Assembly: GCA_902797275.1 (NCBI GenBank)
Contig: CADBSI010000004.1
Coordinates: 1-10,200, forward strand
DNA: 10,200 bases
Reading direction: 5' to 3'
From: an uncultured Erysipelotrichaceae bacterium
GTDB taxonomy: Bacteria > Bacillota_I > Bacilli_A > RF39 > UBA660
In this document: positions 6,557-10,200 of the stretch, piece after piece
Position numbering within the stretch: position 1 is the stretch's first letter
Layout of the letters: every line of letters starts with the position of its first letter
Made by a program: the position numbers and the translations under genes
Notes under the pieces: generated by a model
What the model saw: the letters and a program-made list of their open reading frames with translations, nothing else
Told to the model about the DNA's origin: nothing
The model's database searches: none

Positions 6557-6565
6557 AAGCAAAGT

Positions 6566-6605
6566 GTACAAAAACAGGCTAAAAAAAATCTTGTTTTTTG
6601 TGCAT
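6566..6605 (+). other. Hairpin upstream of the small-gene leader
   Basis: TGTACAAAAACA and TGTTTTTTGTGCA can pair with one bulge and one G-T pair. The arms resemble the terminator at 5449-5478 (TGCACAAAA...TTTTGTGCA), and CATTTTGACAC follows. It may be a degenerate terminator insulating the next promoter. Confidence 0.4.
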
Positions 6606-6613
6606 TTTGACAC

Positions 6614-6642
6614 TTGCAAAAACCCCTTGCCTCGGCTATACT
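6614..6642 (+). promoter_or_regulatory. Promoter of the small-gene cluster
   Basis: TTGCAA (6614-6619), 17 bases, TATACT (6637-6642). A TTGACA at 6607 is badly spaced for this -10. Start of transcription would be about 6649, giving a leader of roughly 240 nt before the first gene at 6893. Confidence 0.55.
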
Positions 6643-6648
6643 GGGCTT

Positions 6649-6832
6649 GCCCGATGAGGGAGGCTGGCAAATCAGTCAACCGGATTCGTTCCGGCCCGGG
6701 CAGTCGGGCGGCACTTTGAAAACTGAATAACGCGCAAAAGTGTGGGTAAGCGGCCTAAAATGTAGCACGTAGACTTGTCCGTGGCAGATGTACAATACGG
6801 CACACAAGCGGCACTAATGCGGTGAAGCAAAA
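6649..6832 (+). ncRNA. GC-rich structured leader with an rRNA-leader-like element
   Basis: This stretch is far richer in G and C than anything around it. GCCCGA (6649-6654) pairs with TCGGGC (6704-6709), enclosing GGCTG/CAGTC (6662-6666 with 6673-6677) and CCGGA/TCCGG (6680-6684 with 6690-6694). Next comes CACTTT...AAAGTG, whose loop region holds CTTTGAAAACTGAATAACG (6714-6732), very like the element upstream of 23S rRNA in Bacillota rRNA operons. I found no reading frame in it that looks real. It may be an antitermination leader, a regulatory RNA or the 5' UTR of the 6893 gene. Confidence 0.5.
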
Positions 6833-7071
6833 CCTTTTTTGAAGTCTTTGACAATCTTAAACAAATTATTACAAAAAAGGAGATAATAAAAAATGATGTA
6901 TTTTGTTACTACCAATCGGAAAAATGTTAGCACACGGCATGAAATCAGCGAGGTCAAATATTGGGGTCTCAATGGCCGCCCAATTTTGGGACTTTTCGCA
7001 AAAAAACGCATTTTAACGAACGCAATCTAATCTTTTCTTATGCTTGTCAAAGGCTTCAAAAAGGGCTTTGC
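6827..7071. repeat. 30-nt inverted repeat enclosing one small gene
   Basis: The arms are 6827-6856 and 7042-7071; 26 of 30 positions are complementary and two of the four differences would still form G-U pairs in RNA. The core of the left arm is TTTTTTGAAGTCTTTGACAA and the right arm is its near complement. The gene at 6893-7030, with its ribosome site, sits wholly between the arms. The right arm also contains a separate small hairpin, AGGGC-TTT-GCCCT (7062-7074). Confidence 0.65.
6893..7030 (+). CDS. Hypothetical 45-aa phage protein
   Basis: It starts MMYFVTTNRKNVSTRHEISE and ends FAKKRILTNAI with TAA. AAGGAGA (6877-6883) lies 9 bases upstream, in the same AAAAAAGGAGATAAyAAAAA context as the other small genes here, which is the best evidence that it is real. 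It is basic overall and has no membrane segment or known motif. It is the first well-supported gene after the structured leader and lies inside a 30-nt inverted repeat. Two adjacent ATGs (6893 and 6896) could both serve as starts; the second has the more usual spacing loss of only one residue. Function unknown. Confidence 0.6.
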   Translation: MMYFVTTNRKNVSTRHEISEVKYWGLNGRPILGLFAKKRILTNAI

Positions 7072-7081
7072 CCTGAATATT

Positions 7082-7101
7082 AAAAAAAAAAAAAAAAAAA
7101 A
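7082..7101 (+). repeat. Run of 20 A
   Basis: An uninterrupted A20 tract lies between the inverted repeat and the ribosome site (GAGG, 7107-7110) of the next gene. Such runs vary in length by slippage and could tune spacing, add an S1-type A-rich ribosome enhancer, or be partly a sequencing effect. Confidence 0.85.
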
Positions 7102-7119
7102 GAAAAGAGGATTTTTAAA

Positions 7120-7410
7120 ATGTTCAATGATAATGTGTGCCTGTGGTATGACGAATCCCGTGAAGAGCATGATAGATACATATTTGAGTGCAATGCAATT
7201 GAAGCCCTTGCCAAATATTGCAAGCTTGGCCTTGCTATTGAAGATTATGACCTAACCGATGAACAGTTTGATAAGCTTCCCGATGAAGTATTCCCTGAAG
7301 ATGGCGAGCTGCGTTATATGAACTGTGATGAACTGGAAAGTCTTATCAATAAAGTTGATAAGTGCAATGATATTCTTGAAAATATCCTCGCAGAAGTTAG
7401 TAATCACTAA
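7120..7410 (+). CDS. Hypothetical acidic 96-aa phage protein
   Basis: It begins MFNDNVCLWYDESREEHDRY with AGAGG 9 bases upstream. The protein is strongly acidic and mostly helical: CNAIEALAKYCKLGLAIEDY, then DLTDEQFDKLPDEVFPEDGE, then DELESLINKVDKC. No family is recognised. High negative charge and small size are common in phage proteins that mimic DNA or bind host enzymes, but nothing specific shows this. The TAA lies in the 3' arm of a short TTAGT/ACTAA hairpin. Codon use includes many GCC, TTC and CTT codons, unlike the almost pure A/T third positions of the left-hand genes. Confidence 0.75.
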   Translation: MFNDNVCLWYDESREEHDRYIFECNAIEALAKYCKLGLAIEDYDLTDEQFDKLPDEVFPEDGELRYMNCDELESLINKVDKCNDILENILAEVSNH

Positions 7411-7444
7411 TAAAAAAATATTCAAAATAAAAGGAGTATTGAAA

Positions 7445-7624
7445 ATGAAAAGCTTTGATTTTGGCGGAATTACGTTCATTGTGTGCGCAAATCACTTTTA
7501 TGGTTACACCAGCTTGGCAGAGCATGTGGCTTATGAAGAAACCGAATATGGCACGGCTATCTATGCTACCACTTGGGCAAGAGAAGATTGTTGTCCATGG
7601 GAAATCGAATATTCCAAGGACTGA
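7445..7624 (+). CDS. Hypothetical 59-aa phage protein
   Basis: It begins MKSFDFGGITFIVCANHFYG after AAGGAG (7431-7436, 8-base gap) and ends CCPWEIEYSKD. It is compact and aromatic-rich, with three cysteines (CAN and CCPW). There is no membrane segment or signal peptide. A longer frame exists upstream through the 3' end of the previous gene, but the strong ribosome site fixes the start here. The TGA lies inside an 11-bp hairpin. Function unknown; it belongs to the run of small genes with matching leaders. Confidence 0.72.
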   Translation: MKSFDFGGITFIVCANHFYGYTSLAEHVAYEETEYGTAIYATTWAREDCCPWEIEYSKD

Positions 7625-7647
7625 GATTAAAACTCTCAGTCCTTTCT
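7616..7647 (+). terminator. Hairpin containing the stop codon of the 59-aa gene
   Basis: AAGGACTGAGA (7616-7626) and TCTCAGTCCTT (7634-7644) form a perfect 11-bp stem with a 7-base loop, followed by TCT. The stop TGA (7622-7624) is in the left arm. The T-run is short, so partial termination or 3'-end protection is possible. Confidence 0.65.
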
Positions 7648-7678
7648 AAAAAAACATATCAAAAAGGAGATATTGAAA

Positions 7679-7795
7679 ATGATTTACAACTACTATGAAG
7701 TCTATGAATCCCAGTGGGAAGCCATGCTGGAATATGAAGCCAAGTGCTATATGGATGCCGATTATGAAGAAAGTTGCGGACACTTGTGGGACTAA
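7679..7795 (+). CDS. Hypothetical 38-aa acidic micro-protein
   Basis: It begins MIYNYYEVYESQWEAMLEYE and ends CGHLWD with TAA. AAAAAGGAGA lies 8-9 bases upstream, in the same leader as its neighbours. It is very rich in Tyr and Glu and probably forms one amphipathic helix. It is too short for a family assignment. The repeated leader and the hairpin around its stop make it look like a real member of this gene set. Confidence 0.6.
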   Translation: MIYNYYEVYESQWEAMLEYEAKCYMDADYEESCGHLWD

Positions 7796-7811
7796 TTAAG
7801 CCCCACAAGTG
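7781..7811 (+). terminator. Hairpin containing the stop codon of the 38-aa gene
   Basis: CACTTGTGGG (7781-7790) pairs perfectly with CCCACAAGTG (7802-7811). The TAA (7793-7795) is in the 11-base loop. No T-run follows, so this stem may act in RNA stability or translation rather than termination. Confidence 0.6.
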
Positions 7812-7838
7812 ACATATTGAAAAAAGGAGATAACAAAA

Positions 7839-8057
7839 ATGAAAAAGTTTGTTTATCAGATTGCCAATAATGAATTCACTGATTCCGTTGCTTTTGGTGA
7901 AGCATGGAAAGAGGCCAAACATATGGCAAAAATGCTCCATATGCCGATTTACCGCCTTGTAATTAATGGCGAAAAAGTAAAGCAGGAAGTTTACTACAAG
8001 AGTGGCTGTTTTAACTCTATTCAGTTTGCCACAGCTAATAATATCGAAATTTTCTAA
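7839..8057 (+). CDS. Hypothetical 72-aa phage protein
   Basis: It begins MKKFVYQIANNEFTDSVAFG after AAAAAAGGAGATAACAAAA. Segments: AFGEAWKEAKHMAKMLHMPI (helix), YRLVINGEKVKQEVYYK (probable beta hairpin), then GCFNSIQFATANNIEIF. The alpha-plus-beta layout and balanced charge look like a small folded domain. I do not recognise a named family, though similar small proteins are expected in gut phages of Bacillota. All three glutamines are CAG. The TAA lies inside a 16-bp stem followed by T6, so the local transcript probably ends here. Confidence 0.75.
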   Translation: MKKFVYQIANNEFTDSVAFGEAWKEAKHMAKMLHMPIYRLVINGEKVKQEVYYKSGCFNSIQFATANNIEIF

Positions 8058-8086
8058 GGGATTAAATATCCCTTAGAAAATTTTTT
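8047..8086 (+). terminator. Terminator hairpin containing the stop codon of the 72-aa gene
   Basis: AAATTTTCTAAGGGAT (8047-8062) pairs perfectly over 16 bp with ATCCCTTAGAAAATTT (8068-8083), followed by TTT. The TAA (8055-8057) is in the left arm, so the end of the coding sequence is itself half of the terminator. Confidence 0.75.
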
Positions 8087-8143
8087 AAACTGATTTCTAA
8101 AAGGGACTGTTACAAACCATATGAATTTTTTTTACTTTTAAAG

Positions 8144-8173
8144 TTGAAAACTATTTTCTTATATTAATAATAT
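8144..8173 (+). promoter_or_regulatory. Possible promoter for the 102-aa gene
   Basis: TTGAAA (8144-8149), 18 bases, TAATAT (8168-8173). It lies between the terminator at 8083 and the gene at 8209, where a new promoter would be needed. The AT-rich context makes chance matches likely. Confidence 0.35.
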
Positions 8174-8208
8174 TTTTAAATTAAAATTTAGAAAGGGACT
8201 GTTAATAT

Positions 8209-8517
8209 ATGATTAATATTCGTTCTATTCTCAAACTTAAAGATAATGAAGGTTTGACTTTGAAATCGGGAAAGCCCACTGTATATAAAACTGGCTGGCA
8301 AGTGGCTACCGATGGAATAGCTACCATATCGCCAAGAGAAGCAATGAAAGCTGTTAAAGCTTATAACGGTAATTGCGGGATATGGTTTTCTGATTCAATT
8401 TACTATATTGACCACTCTAAGCGCGTAAATACAAAAAAAGAAGCTCTTGCCATTGGGCGCGCAAATAATCAAATTTCAATTTTACGTTGGCGTGATATGA
8501 GTTTGGTTTATTGTTAA
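8209..8517 (+). CDS. Hypothetical 102-aa phage protein
   Basis: It begins MINIRSILKLKDNEGLTLKS; AAAGGGACTGTTA lies upstream with GGG 11 bases from the ATG. It contains TGWQVATDGIATISPREAMK, a compact GNCGIWFSDSIYYIDHSKRV segment and RVNTKKEALAIGRANNQISI followed by LRWRDMSLVYC. The last part looks like a helix, turn and strand. I do not recognise a family. It is basic and soluble with no membrane segment. Glutamines are CAA and there is no TAG. The stop lies in the loop of a 19-bp hairpin with a T8 tail, the strongest terminator of the cluster. Confidence 0.75.
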   Translation: MINIRSILKLKDNEGLTLKSGKPTVYKTGWQVATDGIATISPREAMKAVKAYNGNCGIWFSDSIYYIDHSKRVNTKKEALAIGRANNQISILRWRDMSLVYC

Positions 8518-8543
8518 AGCAATAAACCAAACTCATATATATA

Positions 8544-8551
<8 letters not shown>
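8495..8551 (+). terminator. Terminator with 19-bp stem containing the stop of the 102-aa gene
   Basis: ATATGAGTTTGGTTTATTG (8495-8513) pairs perfectly with CAATAAACCAAACTCATAT (8520-8538) around the loop TTAAAG, which contains the TAA (8515-8517). A run of eight T follows at 8544-8551. Confidence 0.8.
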
Positions 8552-8809
<258 letters not shown>

Positions 8810-9180
8810 AATAAATAAAAACATATTTTTATATCTTATATTTATATTTTCCAATTGATTTTTGTAATATATGCCTATTATTTTTTTTGAAAGTTTAATT
8901 TATATAATGATAAAAGTATTTTTTTAAAGTGACATTTTGAATAATGTATCTGAAAAAATGTAATTTAGAATGATTTTAAGATCAATTAAATAAATATATA
9001 TACTTTAATAATATTATATATTTTTAGATTGAAATATACAATATATCATTATGTTTTTATATAAATATTTTATTTTATAAAATAAAATTATTATATCATA
9101 ATTGAATTGAAATTTTATCGGGGTCCTTTAATAAGACACCGGCGGATGGGAAAAATTTTTATTTTTTTTGGAAAAAAGAC
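8810..9180. other. Extremely AT-rich non-coding stretch
   Basis: No gene, promoter of good quality or clear repeat was seen between 8810 and about 9115. At 9119-9145 a small GC island GGGGTC...GACACCGGCGG can form a short imperfect stem, followed by a T-rich run (9155-9169), perhaps a weak terminator. Confidence 0.4.
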
Positions 9181-9209
9181 TTGACAAATAAAACTCGAAT
9201 ATATTGAAT
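9181..9209 (+). promoter_or_regulatory. Possible promoter of a structured RNA
   Basis: TTGACA (9181-9186) with TTGAAT (9204-9209) at 17-base spacing. The -35 box is perfect and the -10 weak. The context AAGACTTGACA resembles the CACTTGACA and CGCTTGACA promoters elsewhere in this window. Confidence 0.4.
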
Positions 9210-9215
9210 CAAACC

Positions 9216-9339
9216 GATATTGTAAATAATGAAATAAGGAAAGTACTTTACCCCTATATCAGAGCCTGGATTAATCAACCTTTGATTACGCTGGTATAAG
9301 CTTCAAAATTCGAGTCTGAATTTGATTTTATTTTTTTTC
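9216..9339 (+). ncRNA. Candidate structured RNA ending in a terminator
   Basis: About 120 nt with no reading frame worth noting. Stems visible: AAA-GTAC-TTT flanked by GG and CC (about 9238-9252); TAATCAA/TTGATTA around a CCT loop (about 9272-9288); and a final hairpin TCAAAATTC-GAGTCT-GAATTTGA (9303-9325, one A bulged) followed by TTTTATTTTTTTT, a good intrinsic terminator. The middle is less AT-rich than its surroundings, as expected for a conserved RNA. It could be a small RNA or a leader. No known RNA family was recognised. Confidence 0.45.
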
Positions 9340-9377
9340 ATTTTAAAAAATAAAAAGATATTTTTTTAAAATCATAG

Positions 9378-9407
9378 TTGACAAAAAGTATGTTGGTATG
9401 GTATAAT
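9378..9407 (+). promoter_or_regulatory. Consensus promoter of a second candidate small RNA
   Basis: TTGACA (9378-9383), 18 bases, TATAAT (9402-9407). Both boxes are perfect and TGG precedes the -10. Transcription would start about 9414. No gene start with a ribosome site follows before the next promoter at 9501. Confidence 0.7.
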
Positions 9408-9413
9408 GGGACT

Positions 9414-9490
9414 GGTGCCTTGCGGCAAACTACTTCAAATTTTTGAACTATTTTCGCGCGATTGTTAAAAAATTAATTTTTATTTTTTTT
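9414..9490 (+). ncRNA. Candidate small RNA of about 75 nt
   Basis: It follows a perfect promoter. TGCC-TTGC-GGCA (9416-9427) and TTCAA-ATTT-TTGAA (9434-9447) form two small hairpins. TTAAAAAATTAATTTTTA and a T8 run at the end can terminate. It contains no ATG-started frame of note. The segment CGATTGTTAAAAA is shared with the repeat field on the left (GATTGTTAAAAAATAAA), which ties the two regions together. Confidence 0.45.
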
Positions 9491-9500
9491 AAAAAAACAC

Positions 9501-9529
9501 TTGACATTTACCCGGACTTGTGCTATTAT
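9501..9529 (+). promoter_or_regulatory. Promoter of the 35-aa gene
   Basis: TTGACA (9501-9506), 17 bases, TATTAT (9524-9529) within TATTATAATA. The -10 and first transcribed bases (TATTATAATATCAGAAAGAG) almost match those of the next promoter at 9835, so the two micro-genes share a regulatory cassette. Confidence 0.7.
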
Positions 9530-9575
9530 AATATCAGAAAGAGGAAATAAAAAAAAAGAAATGGAGAAAATTAAA

Positions 9576-9683
9576 ATGATGACTTGTGAAATTGAAACTC
9601 TGTACGATGATTATTGCTACGAGTGTGAACAGGATGGAATCAATCCGAAATCTCTTGAACAGTGGTGGAAAGAGCTGATTTAA
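9576..9683 (+). CDS. Hypothetical 35-aa acidic micro-protein
   Basis: It begins MMTCEIETLYDDYCYECEQD and ends SLEQWWKELI with TAA. GGAG at 9563-9566 is 9 bases before the ATG at 9576; the in-frame ATG at 9561 overlaps that site and has no good site of its own. It has three cysteines, including CYEC, and a probable amphipathic C-terminal helix. It is monocistronic with its own promoter and terminator. No family; the size would suit a host-directed early peptide, which is inference. Confidence 0.6.
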   Translation: MMTCEIETLYDDYCYECEQDGINPKSLEQWWKELI

Positions 9684-9697
9684 ATCAGCTCTTTTTT
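9669..9697 (+). terminator. Perfect palindromic terminator centred on the stop of the 35-aa gene
   Basis: AAAGAGCTGATTT (9669-9681) is followed directly by its exact reverse complement (9682-9694), then more T. The TAA (9681-9683) is at the exact centre. The realistic loop is TTTAAA with a 10-bp stem. Confidence 0.78.
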
Positions 9698-9714
9698 ATT
9701 TTAATTACACCGCC

Positions 9715-9738
9715 AGTCCCGAGATCCTGCCGAAAAAT
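9715..9738 (+). other. 24-nt motif shared with position 4490
   Basis: Starts AGTCCCGAGATC and ends CCGAAAAAT. It matches 4490-4513 at 20 of 24 positions, and both copies are followed by a nearby TAGCAC. The two copies are 5.2 kb apart in otherwise different surroundings, so a conserved protein-binding or processing site is possible. Confidence 0.5.
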
Positions 9739-9834
9739 TATAGCACAGTCGCCGCAGAAAGTCAAGAGAAAATTCAATAAAATTTTAAACAAAAAAACTA
9801 AATCCTGAAACTCTATTTTTGTATAATTTGCCAA

Positions 9835-9863
9835 TAGACAAATACAGCCCCATCTGTTATTAT
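9835..9863 (+). promoter_or_regulatory. Promoter of the 55-aa gene
   Basis: TAGACA (9835-9840), 17 bases, TATTAT (9858-9863) within TATTATAATACC. The initial transcribed region CCAGAAAGAGAAA resembles that of the 35-aa gene. Confidence 0.62.
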
Positions 9864-9922
9864 AATACCAGAAAGAGAAAAGAAAACAAAAGAAAACAAA
9901 AAAAAAGAAAGAGGTAAAAAAA

Positions 9923-10090
9923 ATGAAGGTTTACATTGTGTATCGTGAAGGTTACGACAAAGACTATGATGAGAGCTTTGTGGAATTCAAGGTATTTGCT
10001 AATAAGGCTGATGCGGATGCCTACCGCGAAGGTCGCAAGACTAAAGATGGTAAATTCTGGGACAAACTGGAAGAGAAGGTGGTGGAGTAA
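9923..10090 (+). CDS. Hypothetical 55-aa phage protein
   Basis: It begins MKVYIVYREGYDKDYDESFV and continues FKVFANKADADAYREGRKTK, ending KLEEKVVE with TAA. AAAGAGG (9908-9914) lies 8 bases upstream. The pattern of a first beta strand (KVYIVYREGY), a strand with VFANKADADAY and a charged helix resembles small phage proteins of the DUF7336 type ('vyxvyregyd...vFsseekAeay'); this is a weak, remembered resemblance. Codons are GC-richer than in the left block, and there is no TAG. It stands alone between its own promoter and terminator. Confidence 0.7.
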   Translation: MKVYIVYREGYDKDYDESFVEFKVFANKADADAYREGRKTKDGKFWDKLEEKVVE

Positions 10091-10105
10091 TCCACCACTT
10101 TTTTT
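10076..10105 (+). terminator. Terminator with the stop codon inside a GUAA loop
   Basis: GTGGTGGA (10079-10086) pairs with TCCACCAC (10091-10098); the stem extends by one G-T and two A-T pairs. The loop GTAA contains the TAA stop and, as GUAA, is a GNRA-type tetraloop. A run of seven T follows. Confidence 0.8.
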
Positions 10106-10200
10106 GTGCGGCGAGATTGTTAAAAATTTAACAAAAGAGGCCGACCTTCCCCTCCTCTCCTCGGTGGGTAGCCCTTCCTCTCTACGACTATACTATACCA
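10106..10200. other. Region beyond the last gene, with a pyrimidine tract
   Basis: GATTGTTAAAAATTTAAC at about 10113-10130 is another copy of the dispersed motif of the left repeat field. It is followed by a C/T-rich block (about 10146-10184), unusual in this AT-rich window, and TATACTATA near the edge, which could be a -10 box. No gene seen. Confidence 0.35.

Noticed and set aside
6607..6612. TTGACA as the -35 box for TATACT at 6637
   Set aside because: The spacing of 24 is too long; TTGCAA at 6614 gives the proper 17.
6672..7011. Minus-strand frames across the leader and the 45-aa gene
   Set aside because: No ribosome sites; they overlap the structured leader and a better-supported plus-strand gene.
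7040..7255. Plus-strand frame containing eight consecutive lysines
   Set aside because: The lysines are the A20 tract, and the rest is an out-of-frame reading of the 96-aa gene, which has a proper ribosome site.
9300..9330. tRNA T-arm-like TTCGAGTC, possible suppressor tRNA
   Set aside because: The bases around TTCGAGT do not form a 5-bp T-stem, and no acceptor or anticodon stem is found upstream. The segment fits a terminator hairpin better.

Overview
This window looks like part of a tailed bacteriophage (or prophage) genome whose late genes use an altered genetic code. The host is probably a low-GC member of the Bacillota: the DNA is AT-rich, the ribosome binding sites are strong AAAGGAG-type sites, and the sigma70/sigmaA-like promoters are close to consensus. 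The clearest signal is that TAG is not a stop in the left third. Read with the standard code, the minus strand from about 2830 to 196 falls apart into fragments. Read with TAG as an amino acid, most likely glutamine (NCBI code 15), it resolves into three clean genes. A DUF488-like gene on the plus strand also needs one TAG read through. No gene in the window appears to end in TAG.

Layout. Positions 1-2832, minus strand: the N-terminus of the terminase large subunit, then, going upstream, a 404-aa zinc-finger protein that may be the small terminase subunit, a 114-aa paralogue of its N-terminus, and a 347-aa protein with a C-terminal zinc ribbon. All four probably read from one promoter at 2861-2889. 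A divergent plus-strand promoter (2908-2936) starts a three-gene operon to 4015: an unknown 144-aa protein, an AbrB/SpoVT-type regulator and a DUF488-like protein. A terminator closes the left block at about 4219-4254.

Positions 4290-6366 appear non-coding. They hold a dense field of short palindromes (CTTTA-N6-TAAAG class), a second palindrome class (GTTAC-N5/6-GTAAC), two diverged copies of a promoter-plus-repeat module separated by a strong terminator, and four tandem copies of a unit of about 87 bp carrying an inverted repeat. A replication origin, packaging site, operator array or structured RNA locus are all possible; the sequence alone does not decide.

Positions 6400-8540, plus strand: a run of very small genes behind a GC-richer structured leader. 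Nearly all have their own AAGGAG site, and most end in a hairpin that physically contains the stop codon. Positions 8540-9180 are extremely AT-rich and carry a palindrome of about 104 bp and direct repeats. Positions 9181-10200 hold two candidate small RNAs and two monocistronic micro-genes with near-identical promoters, each again with its stop codon inside the terminator hairpin.

The right-hand genes contain no TAG, use CAG for glutamine and have more G/C at third positions. The left minus-strand genes use TAG where CAG would be expected. This fits a phage that expresses small early genes in the host's standard code and late packaging genes only after TAG has been reassigned. No suppressor tRNA was recognised in the window.
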